Positions 45,926 to 55,434 of a stretch of 63,738 nt of DNA are shown here, piece by piece (within the stretch, counting starts at the first letter, position 1; each line of letters opens with the position of its first letter). The stretch is from Neorhizobium sp. SHOUNA12A. GTDB taxonomy: Bacteria > Pseudomonadota > Alphaproteobacteria > Rhizobiales > Rhizobiaceae. A program made the translations under genes and the position numbers. The stretch covers positions 1 through 63,738 of the forward strand of contig NZ_JALBGV010000030.1 of NCBI RefSeq assembly GCF_023006505.1, given 5' to 3'. The notes under the pieces were generated by a model. It made no database searches. It saw only the letters and a program-made list of their open reading frames with translations, and was not told where the DNA came from.

Positions 45926-46705
45926 ATGACTGAGGTGAACGCAAACGCATCGGCCGCGGCCACGCGAGGAACTTCCGAACTCGCCGTCAGGATGGAAGGC
46001 GTCAACAAGTGGTATGGCGGCTTTCGCGCGCTGAAGGACGTCGAACTGTCGGTCAACCGAGGGGAGCGGATCGTCATCTGCGGCCCTTCCGGCTCCGGCA
46101 AGTCGACGCTGATCCGCTGCATCAACCAGCTGGAGACGATCCAGAAGGGCAAAATCGTCGTTGACGGCCATGACCTGACCGCCGGCGGCAAGAACGTCGA
46201 TATCGTCCGCCAGGAGACCGGCATGGTCTTCCAGCAGTTCAACCTCTTCCCGCACATGACGGTCCTGGAAAACTGCACGCTGGCGCCGATGAAGGTGCGT
46301 GGCATTTCGAAGGTCGAGGCGGAAAAGACCGCTCGCAAATACCTGGAGCGGGTGCGCATTCCCGAACAGGCCGAAAAGTATCCCGCCCAGCTTTCCGGCG
46401 GCCAGCAGCAGCGCGTGGCGATTGCCCGGGCACTGTGCATGAACCCGAAGATCATGCTGTTCGACGAGCCGACCTCGGCGCTCGACCCGGAAATGGTCAA
46501 GGAAGTGCTCGACACCATGATCGACCTTGCGAAGGAGGGCATGACCATGCTCTGCGTCACCCATGAAATGGGTTTTGCCCGGCAGGTCGCCGACCGGGTG
46601 ATCTTCATGGACCGCGGCGAGATCCTCGAAACCGCAGCGCCGGAAGAATTCTTCGGCAATCCCAAGAACGAGCGCCTGAAGATCTTCCTCGGACAGATCT
46701 CCTGA
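45926..46705 (+). CDS. amino-acid-type ABC transporter ATP-binding protein
   Basis: 259 residues, GlnQ/HisP family. Walker [19 protein letters not shown]-loop [17 protein letters not shown], signature [16 protein letters not shown], Walker [22 protein letters not shown] and H-loop [23 protein letters not shown] precedes the ATG. It energises the preceding permease pair. Confidence 0.92.
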   Translation: MTEVNANASAAATRGTSELAVRMEGVNKWYGGFRALKDVELSVNRGERIVICGPSGSGKSTLIRCINQLETIQKGKIVVDGHDLTAGGKNVDIVRQETGMVFQQFNLFPHMTVLENCTLAPMKVRGISKVEAEKTARKYLERVRIPEQAEKYPAQLSGGQQQRVAIARALCMNPKIMLFDEPTSALDPEMVKEVLDTMIDLAKEGMTMLCVTHEMGFARQVADRVIFMDRGEILETAAPEEFFGNPKNERLKIFLGQIS

Positions 46706-46742
46706 GACCGCTGCCATCCATTGAAATGAAGGAGTTCCGGAC

Positions 46743-47678
46743 GTGAAACCAGACATCCTGCTTGTGGAACCGATGATGCAGTTCATCGAGGACCAGCTCG
46801 ACGCAGCCTATACCGTGCATCGGCTGTATGACTCGGCGCAGAAGGCAACGCTGGAAGCAGCGTTGCCGAACATCCGCGCCGTCGCGACCGGCGGCGGCAC
46901 CGGTCTTTCCAACGAATGGATCGAGAAGCTGCCCTCGCTCGGCGTCATCGCCATCAACGGCGTCGGCACCGACAAGGTCGACCTCAAATTCACACGGAGC
47001 CGCAATATCGACGTCACCACCACGCCCGGCGTTTTGACTGATGATGTCGCCGACATGGGCATTGCACTGATGCTCGGCGTGCTGCGCCATATCGCCAAGG
47101 GCGACGCATTCGTGCGGGCCGGCAAATGGGGCAGCCAAGGCTTTCCACTCGGCAACAGCCCGAAGGGCAAGCGCGTCGGCATCCTCGGCCTCGGCCAGAT
47201 CGGCAAGGCCTTCGGCCGCCGCGCCGAAGCCTTCGGCATGGACGTGCGCTTCTGGAACCGCTCGCCGGTCAAGGACACGACCTGGAAGTCCTGTGCCTCG
47301 CCGGTGGCATTGGCGCAAGACAGCGACGTGCTGTGCGTCATCGTCGCCGCGAATGCGCAGACGAAAGACATCGTCAATGCCGAGGTTCTGAAGGCGCTGG
47401 GACCGAAAGGCATCCTGATCAATATTGCCCGCGGCAGCGTCGTCGACGAAAACGCGCTGCTCGCCGCCCTCAACGACGGCACGATCGGCGCAGCCGGTCT
47501 CGATGTCTATCTCGACGAGCCGCGCATCCGCGAAGATTTCTTCACCGCGCCGAACACGGTGCTGATGCCACACCAGGGCAGCGCCACGGTCGAGACCCGC
47601 ATCGCCATGGGGGAGCTGGTGCTTGCCAATATCGCCGCACATTTCGCTGGCGAAAAGCCGCCGACCACCGTCAATTGA
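46743..47678 (+). CDS. D-isomer-specific 2-hydroxyacid dehydrogenase
   Basis: 311 residues from GTG preceded by AAGGAG. NAD(P)-binding loop VGILGLGQIGKAFGRRAEAFG with a downstream WNRSPVK that favours NADP(H). Catalytic residues lie in LINIARGSVVDENAL (arginine), LDVYLDEPRI (acidic residue) and VLMPHQGSAT (histidine). It resembles glyoxylate/hydroxypyruvate reductases. Encoded 38 bases after the ABC ATPase, it probably reduces or oxidises a keto/hydroxy acid derived from the imported compound. Confidence 0.87.
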   Translation: MKPDILLVEPMMQFIEDQLDAAYTVHRLYDSAQKATLEAALPNIRAVATGGGTGLSNEWIEKLPSLGVIAINGVGTDKVDLKFTRSRNIDVTTTPGVLTDDVADMGIALMLGVLRHIAKGDAFVRAGKWGSQGFPLGNSPKGKRVGILGLGQIGKAFGRRAEAFGMDVRFWNRSPVKDTTWKSCASPVALAQDSDVLCVIVAANAQTKDIVNAEVLKALGPKGILINIARGSVVDENALLAALNDGTIGAAGLDVYLDEPRIREDFFTAPNTVLMPHQGSATVETRIAMGELVLANIAAHFAGEKPPTTVN

Positions 47679-47734
47679 GCAATTCCAGGAAAAGTGTGAA
47701 GCGGTTTTCCGTTCGGAATTGCGCTGCGCAAAAG
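47679..47734. repeat. rhizobial intergenic palindromic repeat
   Basis: GCAATTCCAGGAAAA, a GTGTGAAGCGG spacer, then TTTTCCGTTCGGAATTGC form a long stem. I recall this sequence as a frequent intergenic repeat in Rhizobiaceae. It lies directly after the dehydrogenase stop. Confidence 0.65.
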
Positions 47735-47751
47735 TGAGCCGGAGAAACGAG

Positions 47752-48075
47752 ATGATCATCCGTCAGGCCTTTTTCGAAGGCAGGATCCATGCCGGCCAGG
47801 AAGAGGCGTTCAAGACCTATGTGGCCGAGAAGCTGATGCCGATGTGGCTGGCTTTTCCGGGCATCAGGGAAGTACACGTGCTCTACAATATCGAGCGCGA
47901 TGACGGTGCGCCGTCCTACCCGATGGTGCTGTCGACCATGTACGAAAGCCGCGAGGCACTGGCCGCGGCCTTGGAATCGCCGGTGCGCTACGAAAGCCGG
48001 GACATGACCAAGGGGCTACTGGACATGTTCGACGGCCGCATCCATCACCACGTCTTCGATCTGGCGCTGTCCTGA
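47752..48075 (+). CDS. small ferredoxin-like-fold protein (EthD/antibiotic-monooxygenase-like)
   Basis: 107 residues: MIIRQAFFEGRIHAGQEEAFKTYV, LMPMWLAFPGIREVHVLYNI and a C-terminal DGRIHHHVFDLAL. The length and strand-helix pattern suggest a dimeric alpha+beta barrel, as in EthD, Dabb and ABM families, which includes cofactor-free oxygenases and isomerases. GGAGAAACG precedes the ATG. It is probably the last gene of the LacI-controlled operon, although a repeat separates it from the dehydrogenase. No specific reaction is assigned. Confidence 0.65.
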   Translation: MIIRQAFFEGRIHAGQEEAFKTYVAEKLMPMWLAFPGIREVHVLYNIERDDGAPSYPMVLSTMYESREALAAALESPVRYESRDMTKGLLDMFDGRIHHHVFDLALS

Positions 48076-48091
48076 GTTCATCGGCCGCCGG

Positions 48092-48514
48092 TCAACCGCC
48101 GGCGGTCTTCGTGCCTGAGCCGGGCGCGCGATAAGCGGGCGTGTTCGGCTCGAACAGTTCGATCAGGTTTCCGGACGGATCCTCCAGTAAAATCTGCTTG
48201 CCGCCCGTCCCCTGGATGATCTCGTTGCGGAAGCCGCAGCCGGCCAGTTTCAGCCGCTCAACCATCCCATCCAGGTCGTCGACGGTCATATGGATGCGGT
48301 TCCACCCGCCGGGTGCCTGCTGCTCTCCGGATGGCATCGGCGCACCGCCGCCACCCCGCGGGTTCGGCTGGGAGAGATAGAGATGCATGTCGCCACGCGA
48401 GATTTCCGCGAAAGACGGGGCAGGGTGCATCTCGAGCTTGAAGCCAAGGTGTGCAGTGTAGAAATCGATCGCTGACTTTACATCGTTGACGATGTATCTG
48501 AAGCATGCGGCCAT
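48092..48514 (-). CDS. VOC-family (glyoxalase/bleomycin-resistance fold) protein
   Basis: 140 residues. MAACFRYIVNDVKSAIDFYTAHLGFKLEMHPAP is the first repeat; WNRIHMTVDDLDGMVERL and QILLEDPSGNLIELFEPN form the second. The ATG before AACFRYIV is chosen because preceding codons do not fit the family. Metal-binding glutamate and histidine positions are present; substrate unknown. It is convergent with the small monooxygenase-fold gene. Confidence 0.83.
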   Translation of the reverse strand: MAACFRYIVNDVKSAIDFYTAHLGFKLEMHPAPSFAEISRGDMHLYLSQPNPRGGGGAPMPSGEQQAPGGWNRIHMTVDDLDGMVERLKLAGCGFRNEIIQGTGGKQILLEDPSGNLIELFEPNTPAYRAPGSGTKTAGG

Positions 48515-48627
48515 TGTCTGAGCCCTCCCGGTGTCAGATGGATATCCGAAGGCAAAGCCTAACATTCCCGCAATGGAGAGCAAGCGTCATCCGCTTGTCC
48601 TCCGCGAAAGCTGCCGTACGTCGGCGA

Positions 48628-49437
48628 TCAACGCACCGCAACTGCGTAGAGGCGTGGGGAAATCCCGAAACTGCGGGTGAAGATGCGGGTCATGTGGCTC
48701 TGATCCGCAAAGCCGCTGCCCAGCGCCGCCTCCGCAAGTCCCGTCCCGCCGGCGATCAGTTTTCGCGCCAGCCGGATGCGCTGCTGGATCAGGTAGGCAT
48801 GCGGGGTGAGCCCCATCACCCTGTCGAAAGCCCGCAGGAGCTGGAATTGGCTAAGGCCGGCAAGGTCCGCCAGATCGGCAAGGCTGACCGCTTTGGCCGG
48901 ATCGTCGTCGATCCGCTCGCGCGCTGCCCGGATCGCTTGCGGTACCGGTTTAGGCTCCGGCGCGTCCCGCATCACCTCGGCCAGCAGCGTCAGCAGCAAT
49001 TCCTGGCGGCGGAGTTCCGCGCCGGCTTGCTCGGCGATCATCGCCGTGAACAGCTGCCGTATCGTCATGGCCTGCGGCGGGTGCCGCAGCACCGGATCGG
49101 CAAATTCGAAATCGCCGGGCCTGCCCTGGCGGATATCCGCGACTGCGCCGGCCATCACATCCGGATCGAAATAGAGCATCTGCCAGAAACGCCCTTCATC
49201 GCCGATCGGCGCGCCGTCATGCACTTCGCCGGGGTTGACGGTGATGACGTCGCCCGGTCCGGCCTCCACCGGACCGCGTCCACTTGCGGACTTCTGGGCG
49301 CCGCTCTCGATCACGCCGATGCCGTACTGGTCATGGGTGTGACGGGCAAAATGGTGGTCGGAGCGGGCCACGACCGCCTGCACGCCAGCCATGCCGCATC
49401 GAAACATCCGAAATCCGTTTCGTCCCTTCGCGCGCAT
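48628..49437 (-). CDS. AraC-family transcriptional regulator
   Basis: 269 residues: an N-terminal cupin sensor (HHFARHTHDQYGIGVIESG, GPGDVITVNPGEVHDGAP) and a C-terminal pair of HTH motifs (VSLADLADLAGLSQFQLLRAFDRVMGLTPHAYL and GLAEAALGSGFADQSHMTRIFTRSFGISP). The family often controls an adjacent exporter, such as a LysE-type one, but none lies here. Target and ligand are unknown. Confidence 0.88.
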   Translation of the reverse strand: MRAKGRNGFRMFRCGMAGVQAVVARSDHHFARHTHDQYGIGVIESGAQKSASGRGPVEAGPGDVITVNPGEVHDGAPIGDEGRFWQMLYFDPDVMAGAVADIRQGRPGDFEFADPVLRHPPQAMTIRQLFTAMIAEQAGAELRRQELLLTLLAEVMRDAPEPKPVPQAIRAARERIDDDPAKAVSLADLADLAGLSQFQLLRAFDRVMGLTPHAYLIQQRIRLARKLIAGGTGLAEAALGSGFADQSHMTRIFTRSFGISPRLYAVAVR

Positions 49438-49511
49438 CGGCTCCTCGCGTTTGAGCCAACATAGCCCGGCTCGAGAAGATCACCAACCGGCAGCTTCCAG
49501 CTTCACTCGGC

Positions 49512-50351
49512 TTACAGAACGGTACGCACCCGCCAGAGTTCGGGAAACAGTTCGACCTCCAGCATCTTCTTCAGATACGAGGTGCCGGACGTGCCGCCGG
49601 TGCCACGCTTGAAGCCGATCACCCGTTCCACCGTGGTGACATGGTTGAATCGCCAGCGGCGGAAATAATCCTCGAAATCGACCAGCTTTTCTGCGAGTTC
49701 GTAAAGCTCCCAATAGGTGCCTGGCGCGCTATAGACCTGTTTCCAGGCCTCCAGCACCTGCTCGTTCTCAGGGCGTTTTGTGCGCCAGTCGGTTCTTGCT
49801 GCGTCTTCGCCGATATCGAAGCCGCGCCGGGAAAGCAGCATCAGCGCCTCGTCGTAAAGGCTAGGGTGGGCAAGGATGCCTTCCAGCTTTTCGATGATAT
49901 CGGGCCGATGCGCATGCGGCCCGAGCATCGCCACGTTGCGGTTGCCTGCGAGGAACTCGATCGCCCGATACTGATAGGACTGGAAACCGGAAGACTGGCC
50001 GAGCGAGGCGCGGAATTCCGTATATTCGCTGGGCGTCATGGTGCGCAGCACGTCCCAGGCATTGTTGAGTTGCTCGAAAATCCGGGCGACGCGGGTGAGC
50101 ATCTTGAAGGCCGGCTGCGGATCATCGTTGCGGATGGCATTGATTGCCGAGGTGATCTCGTGGATCGCAAGCTTCATCCACAATTCGGACGTCTGGTGCT
50201 GGATGATGAACAGCAGTTCGTCATGCGCCGCCGAGATCGGCTCTTGCGCGTCGAGCACCTTTTCGAGATGCAGGTAATCGGAATAGGACATCTTCTCGCG
50301 AAAAGACATTTCCGCGCCGTCTTCGCCGGGATCGTAAGGTTTCGAGCTCAT
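49512..50351 (-). CDS. kynA: tryptophan 2,3-dioxygenase
   Basis: 279 residues, normal length. Recognised by [57 protein letters not shown] and [28 protein letters not shown]; the histidine in FNHVTTV is the haem ligand. It opens the indole ring of L-tryptophan to N-formylkynurenine. It lies 24 bases downstream of a glutathione S-transferase gene on the same strand; no kynB or kynU is in the window. Confidence 0.94.
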   Translation of the reverse strand: MSSKPYDPGEDGAEMSFREKMSYSDYLHLEKVLDAQEPISAAHDELLFIIQHQTSELWMKLAIHEITSAINAIRNDDPQPAFKMLTRVARIFEQLNNAWDVLRTMTPSEYTEFRASLGQSSGFQSYQYRAIEFLAGNRNVAMLGPHAHRPDIIEKLEGILAHPSLYDEALMLLSRRGFDIGEDAARTDWRTKRPENEQVLEAWKQVYSAPGTYWELYELAEKLVDFEDYFRRWRFNHVTTVERVIGFKRGTGGTSGTSYLKKMLEVELFPELWRVRTVL

Positions 50352-50375
50352 AATGTCCGATATGTCTTTCGCGGT

Positions 50376-51029
50376 CTAGAATTCCACTTCCAACTCGACG
50401 ATTTCGTCCGGTTCCGCAAGCGCCCCTTCGGTCCATTCGAGCATCAGCGGCCAGGCGAGGACAGTGTCGGCGTAGGCCGCAAGCTTCGGTTCAAGCTCGA
50501 CCGCATAGGTGCGGAAGCGACTGCAGACGGGCGCATACATGGCATCCGCCACCGTCGGCTTTTCGCCGAAAAGCCACGGGCCACCGCTCGCTTCCAGGCA
50601 CTCGGCCCAGATCGTCTTGACCCGTTCCACATCCGGCCGGGCGCCGGAAAAGATTTTGAAGCGTTCGTGCCGGGCCTTGAGGTTCATCGGCAGGGCCGAG
50701 CGAAGATTGTGAAAGCCGGAATGCATTTCCCCGGAGACCGCACGACAACGGGCGCGGTCGGCGATGTCGGCCGGCCAGAGACCGGCATCCGGCGTGATTT
50801 CGTTCAGATATTCGGCAATCGCCAGCGTATCCCAGACGTTGACGCCATCATGGGTCAGCCGCGGCACCAGCACGGAGGGCGACAACAGCAGCAGTTCCTG
50901 GCGCGCATCGTCGTTCATCTCGACCAGCATTTCCTCGAAATCGAGGCCCGCCATGCGGCAGAGGAGCCATCCGCGCAGCGACCAGGAGGAATAGTTTTTC
51001 GAGGAGATCGTGAGTGCCGCCTGCGTCAT
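50376..51029 (-). CDS. glutathione S-transferase family protein
   Basis: 217 residues. Thioredoxin-like N-terminal domain with LTISSKNYSSWSLRGWLLCRMAG, LSPSVLVPRLTHDG and WDTLAIAEYLNE (the usual glutathione-site residues), then an all-helical C-terminal domain with PWLFGEKPTVADAMYAPVCSR. The start is the ATG before TQAALTISS, preceded by AAGGA. It is likely co-transcribed with kynA. Some GSTs in this group act in aromatic or stress metabolism; the substrate is unknown. Confidence 0.87.
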   Translation of the reverse strand: MTQAALTISSKNYSSWSLRGWLLCRMAGLDFEEMLVEMNDDARQELLLLSPSVLVPRLTHDGVNVWDTLAIAEYLNEITPDAGLWPADIADRARCRAVSGEMHSGFHNLRSALPMNLKARHERFKIFSGARPDVERVKTIWAECLEASGGPWLFGEKPTVADAMYAPVCSRFRTYAVELEPKLAAYADTVLAWPLMLEWTEGALAEPDEIVELEVEF

Positions 51030-51145
51030 CAGTTTCAATCCTTGTCGGACAATCATGCGTCCGGTGACAATCTTCTCGCATCGCGAGACATATTGCACTA
51101 GCATTTTTGCACTGCCGCATTTTTGCGGTGAGCGGGGACATGTTC

Positions 51146-52360
51146 ATGCTCTATCAGGCCTATCAATTCCAGGACGACCTCCTCGCGCCGATGCGGGATA
51201 TGGCCCGACGCCTGCAACTGATGTCTTCGGCCCTGTTCTTCGGCGCCGGCACCGAAATGGGCCGGCATGCTGCCGCAGCACTGGAATTGATGTCCCGCTT
51301 CAAGATCACCCACGAGCGGCCGGAGTTCGAGATTACCTCGGTCACGATCGGCAACCGCGACGTGCCGATATCAGTCGAGACGGCGCTCGACCTGCCTTTC
51401 GGGCGGCTCCTGCATTTCGTCGCCGACGTCGATACGCCCCGTCCGCGAGTGCTGGTGGTCGCGCCACTCTCCGGCCATTTCGCGACGCTGCTGCGCGGCA
51501 CGGTCCAGACCTTACTAAAGGATCACGACGTCTACGTCACCGACTGGGCCAATGCGCGGGACGTGTCCACGTCCGCCGGTCGCTTCGGAATGGACGATTA
51601 TGTCGATTACATCATCCGCTTCCTGGAAGAGATTGGTCCGCGCGGACATATCCTCGCCGTCTGCCAGCCCTGCGTCCAGGCGCTCGTCGCCGTTGCCGTG
51701 ATGTCAGAGGCGAAAAACCCGGCGACCCCGCGCACCATGACGCTGATGGCCGGGCCGGTCGATACCCGCGAGAGCCCGACCAAGGTCAACGAACTTGCGG
51801 TCTCGAAGCCGCTGTCGTGGTTCAAGAGCGAACTGATAACCGGGGTACCCATGGGTTTTCCGGGCAGCGGCCGGCGCGTTTATCCCGGTTTCCTGCAGCT
51901 CGTCGCCTTCATGAGCATGAACATGGAGCGCCATGTCGAGGCACATCGCAAGCTCTACCGCCACCTAGCCAAGGGTGAGACCGCCGAGGCGGATAAGATC
52001 AAGCATTTCTACGACGAATATTTCGCCGTACTCGACATGACCGAGGAATTTTATATCGAGACCATCGATCGGGTGTTCCAGAGGGCGGAGCTGGCGAGCG
52101 GCAACTACACCCACCATGGCCGCAAGGTAGACCCGAACCATATTCGCGCCACCGCGCTTCTGACCGTCGAAGGCGGCCGCGATGATATCTGCGGGCTCGG
52201 CCAGACTTCTGCAGCCCATGACCTCTGTCATTCGCTACGCCCGCACCTGCGCCGCCATCATCTGCAGGCCAATGTCGGGCACTATGGCGTCTTCAGCGGC
52301 CGCCGCTGGGAGAAGGAAATCTATCCCGTCGTCCGCAACATGATCCTCGCGATGGAATAG
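51146..52360 (+). CDS. phaZ: intracellular polyhydroxyalkanoate (PHB) depolymerase
   Basis: 404 residues. MLYQAYQFQDDLLAPMRDMAR is the usual rhizobial PhaZ start; GGGG lies eight bases before this ATG and only two before an earlier one. The active-site cysteine is in ILAVCQPCVQALVAV (C173), in the Ralstonia PhaZ1 pattern where cysteine replaces the lipase serine. Later motifs include TMTLMAGPVDTR and the histidine region ANVGHYGVFSGRRW. It mobilises PHB granules in the cytoplasm, yielding 3-hydroxybutyrate or crotonyl/3HB-CoA. Confidence 0.92.
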   Translation: MLYQAYQFQDDLLAPMRDMARRLQLMSSALFFGAGTEMGRHAAAALELMSRFKITHERPEFEITSVTIGNRDVPISVETALDLPFGRLLHFVADVDTPRPRVLVVAPLSGHFATLLRGTVQTLLKDHDVYVTDWANARDVSTSAGRFGMDDYVDYIIRFLEEIGPRGHILAVCQPCVQALVAVAVMSEAKNPATPRTMTLMAGPVDTRESPTKVNELAVSKPLSWFKSELITGVPMGFPGSGRRVYPGFLQLVAFMSMNMERHVEAHRKLYRHLAKGETAEADKIKHFYDEYFAVLDMTEEFYIETIDRVFQRAELASGNYTHHGRKVDPNHIRATALLTVEGGRDDICGLGQTSAAHDLCHSLRPHLRRHHLQANVGHYGVFSGRRWEKEIYPVVRNMILAME

Positions 52361-52389
52361 CGCGACAGGCGCCAGCCTTGCACCTTCGC

Positions 52390-52420
52390 TTGCATACGAT
52401 CACCCATCTGTTGTATGCAA
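52390..52420. promoter_or_regulatory. inverted repeat, probable GntR operator before matA
   Basis: TTGCATAC and GTATGCAA form eight-base arms around a 15-base spacer, 22 bases before the matA ATG. TTGCATACGA recurs in the promoter at 55398. Confidence 0.7.
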
Positions 52421-52441
52421 TGAAGGGGTAGGAGAAAAAAG

Positions 52442-53815
52442 ATGAGCAGCAGGGATCCGGTTTTCGGCTGGTGGGATGCTCCTCCGTTTATCGGCGAGCT
52501 GATCCAGTCATTGTCCGGCCGCGGCCGGGCCTTGTTCGGCCTTTCATCGCCGCCGGTGCAGAACCGCGACCTCGCCGGCCTTGCCGAGATGATCCTGTCG
52601 CGCCGCGGCGAAGTCTCCGGCGCCATTCTTGCCGAAGCCTTCCTCGAAGCCTATCGCCAGGCAAGCGTCCCGGACCGCGACGCCTTCATGCGGGCACTGC
52701 TCGACCGTTTCGGCCCGGATCGCCCGGTCCTGGACGCCGCGGCGGCGGCCTATAACGCCGAGCCAAGCGCAGAGAATATCGCGAGGCTGCACGAGGCGGC
52801 GGAGCCGCGGCGGCAGGAGTTGTTTCGCCGCATCAATTTCGCCAAGCGCGGCACCGCAACGCTGGTCGAGATGCGCGAACACCTGATGGACATGTTGGCC
52901 AAAGAACCGGCGCTGCAGCCGGTCGACCTCGATTTCTGCCATCTCTTCTCCTCATGGTTCAACCGGGGTTTCCTGATGTTGCGATCGATCGACTGGACCA
53001 CGCCCGCCAATATCCTGGAGGCGCTGATCCGCTACGAGGCCGTGCACGATATCGACGGCTGGGACGATCTGCGCCGACGGCTGGCGCCGGCCGACCGCCG
53101 TTGCTTCGGCTTCTTTCACCCGCAATTGGAAGACGAGCCGCTGATCTTCGTCGAGGTGGCGCTGACCGACCATCTGCCGGCCTCGGTCGACGCGCTTCTG
53201 GCACGCGACCGCCAGCCGCTGGAAGTGCAGCAGGCGACGACGGCCGTATTCTATTCGATTTCCAACTGCCAGCGCGGCTTGGCTGGCATTTCGCTCGGCA
53301 ATTTCCTGATCAAGCAGGTGGTGAACGACCTGAAGCGCGACCTGCCGCGGCTCGAAAATTTCGTGACGTTATCGCCCATACCGGGCTTCGGCGCCTGGCT
53401 GCGCGGCGAGAGCCGCGCCACCGACAGCGCGGAGATCGTAGAGGAAAAGCAGCGGCTTATGGCTCGGCTGGAAGGCGATTGGGCGTCGGCCGGTGAGCGC
53501 GAACTCGACCAGATCCAGCGCGCCATGCTGCCGCTCGGCGCACATTACCTGCTCAACGTCCGGCGCGGCAACGGTCGGCCGGTCGATCCGGTCGCGCGAT
53601 TCCACCTCGGCAACGGCGCACAGGCCGAGCGGCTCAACTTCCTCGGCGACCGTTCGCCGAAGGGCATGCGCCAGTCCTACGGCCTGATGGTCAACTATCG
53701 CTACCGGCTCGGCGAGATCGAGAAAAATCACGAGGCTTATGCCGAAAACGGCCATATCGCAGCGACGCCGGCGCTGCGCAAACTGGCCCAACCGGTTTCC
53801 CAGGAGGTGTTTTGA
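52442..53815 (+). CDS. matA: malonyl-CoA decarboxylase
   Basis: 457 residues, typical MatA/MLYCD size. Features: FLEAYRQASVPDRDAFMRALLDRFG in the N-terminal helical domain, CFGFFHPQLEDEPLIFVEVALTD, FYSISNCQRGLAGISLGNFLIKQV and ETLSPIPGFG-like TLSPIPGFGAWLRGE in the catalytic GNAT-like domain, and FHLGNGAQAERLNFLGDRSPKGMRQSYGLMVNY. It converts malonyl-CoA to acetyl-CoA and CO2. GTAGGAGAAA precedes the ATG. Its stop overlaps the start of matB. Confidence 0.94.
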   Translation: MSSRDPVFGWWDAPPFIGELIQSLSGRGRALFGLSSPPVQNRDLAGLAEMILSRRGEVSGAILAEAFLEAYRQASVPDRDAFMRALLDRFGPDRPVLDAAAAAYNAEPSAENIARLHEAAEPRRQELFRRINFAKRGTATLVEMREHLMDMLAKEPALQPVDLDFCHLFSSWFNRGFLMLRSIDWTTPANILEALIRYEAVHDIDGWDDLRRRLAPADRRCFGFFHPQLEDEPLIFVEVALTDHLPASVDALLARDRQPLEVQQATTAVFYSISNCQRGLAGISLGNFLIKQVVNDLKRDLPRLENFVTLSPIPGFGAWLRGESRATDSAEIVEEKQRLMARLEGDWASAGERELDQIQRAMLPLGAHYLLNVRRGNGRPVDPVARFHLGNGAQAERLNFLGDRSPKGMRQSYGLMVNYRYRLGEIEKNHEAYAENGHIAATPALRKLAQPVSQEVF

Positions 53816-55347
53816 TGGCTGGTAATCTCTATGACGCGCTGCTCGGCGGGCTCGACCGGGAGGACCGGCTGCTCCTGACCGACGAGACGGTTGGCACGAT
53901 GAGCTACCGCACCTTCGCCGATCAATGCGCGCGGCTTGCCGGAGCGCTTCTTGAAGCCGGCCTGCAGCCGGGCGACCGGGTGGCCGTCCAGGCGGAAAAG
54001 TCGGTCGCAGCATTGGCGCTTTATCTGGCGACAGTCAGGGCAGGGGGCATCTACCTGCCGCTCAACATCGCCTATACGCCGGCGGAAATCGAATATTTCC
54101 TCACCGACGCCGAGCCCTCGATCTTCGTCTGCGATCCCTCGAAATTCGAGGCGCTGCAGCCGATCGCCAACGCGGCCGGCGCGAAGATCCTGACGCTCGA
54201 CCCAACGGGCAAGGGGACGCTGACCTATGCCGCCGCCATCGCCACGCCGATAACCGAAACCTCAGAGCGGGGCGGAGCGGATATCGCCGCGATCCTCTAT
54301 ACGTCCGGCACGACGGGGCGTTCCAAGGGCGCCATGCTCAGCCATGACAATCTCCTGTCAAACGCGACGTCGCTGGTCGAAAGCTGGCGGTTCACGGACA
54401 AGGACGTGCTGATCCACGCGCTGCCGATCTTCCACACACACGGGCTTTTCGTCGCCACCAACGTCGTGCTCGCCTCGCGCGCCTCAATGATTTTCCAGCC
54501 GAAATTCGACCCGAACAAGATCATGGAGGCGATGCCGAAGGCGACCGTGCTGATGGGTGTGCCGACCTTCTATACCCGCCTGCTGCAACATCCGGGGCTC
54601 AACAAGGACAGCACCGCCCATATACGCCTGTTCGTCTCCGGCTCGGCGCCGCTTCTGGCCGAAACCCACGAGGAATGGCAGGCGCGCACCGGTCACGCCA
54701 TCCTCGAGCGCTACGGCATGACCGAGACCAACATGAACACCTCGAACCCCTATGACGGCCGGCGGGTCGCCGGCACGGTCGGGTTCCCGTTGCCGGGGGT
54801 CCAGGTTCGGGTCACTGACGCCGAAACAGGCGCCTCCCTCGGCACCGAGGAGATCGGCATGATCGAGGTGCGCGGCCCGAACGTGTTTTCGGGTTACTGG
54901 CGCATGCCGGAAAAGACCGCCGCAGAATTCCGCAAGGACGGCTTCTTCATCACCGGCGACCTCGGAAAGATCGACAAGGACGGTTATGTCCATATCGTCG
55001 GGCGCGGCAAGGACCTCATCATCACCGGCGGCTACAATGTATACCCGAAAGAGGTGGAGATGGAAATCGACGCCATGCCGGGCGTTACCGAAAGTGCCGT
55101 GTTCGGTGTCAAGCATCCGGATTTCGGCGAGGGCATCATTGCCGCGATCGTCCTGAAATCAGGGGCCCAGCTGACCGAACAAGAGGTCATCAAGGCGCTG
55201 GATGGCCGTCTGGCGGGCTATAAACGCCCGAAAAAGGTGACGTTCATGGCCGAATTGCCGCGCAACACGATGGGCAAGGTGCAGAAGAATATACTCCGCA
55301 ATCAGTTTTCCGGAACGTTCGAGCCGACAGCCGCCGCCGCAAAATAG
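53815..55347 (+). CDS. matB: malonyl-CoA synthetase
   Basis: 510 residues, acyl-CoA synthetase (ANL) fold. AMP-binding loop AAILYTSGTTGRSKGAMLSH, ERYGMTETNMNTSNPYDGRRVAGTVG, GDLGKIDKDGYVHIVGRGKDLIITGGYNVYP and the catalytic lysine region PRNTMGKVQKNILR. It activates malonate (or methylmalonate) with ATP and CoA. It is translationally coupled to matA (TGATG). The usual MatC dicarboxylate carrier gene does not follow. Confidence 0.93.
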   Translation: MAGNLYDALLGGLDREDRLLLTDETVGTMSYRTFADQCARLAGALLEAGLQPGDRVAVQAEKSVAALALYLATVRAGGIYLPLNIAYTPAEIEYFLTDAEPSIFVCDPSKFEALQPIANAAGAKILTLDPTGKGTLTYAAAIATPITETSERGGADIAAILYTSGTTGRSKGAMLSHDNLLSNATSLVESWRFTDKDVLIHALPIFHTHGLFVATNVVLASRASMIFQPKFDPNKIMEAMPKATVLMGVPTFYTRLLQHPGLNKDSTAHIRLFVSGSAPLLAETHEEWQARTGHAILERYGMTETNMNTSNPYDGRRVAGTVGFPLPGVQVRVTDAETGASLGTEEIGMIEVRGPNVFSGYWRMPEKTAAEFRKDGFFITGDLGKIDKDGYVHIVGRGKDLIITGGYNVYPKEVEMEIDAMPGVTESAVFGVKHPDFGEGIIAAIVLKSGAQLTEQEVIKALDGRLAGYKRPKKVTFMAELPRNTMGKVQKNILRNQFSGTFEPTAAAAK

Positions 55348-55377
55348 CAAATCGCAATTTTGGGACTTGACGGTTCA

Positions 55378-55407
55378 TGTATACGCGTGGACTATGATTG
55401 CATACGA
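55378..55407. promoter_or_regulatory. operator-like repeats before the UGSC-like gene
   Basis: TGTATACG and, 20 bases on, TTGCATACGA. The second matches the left arm of the matA promoter repeat over ten bases. Together they lie 28 bases before the UGSC-like ATG and suggest control by the same regulator. Confidence 0.6.
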
Positions 55408-55434
55408 GCACGGAACATTTCGGGAGGAAGTGGG

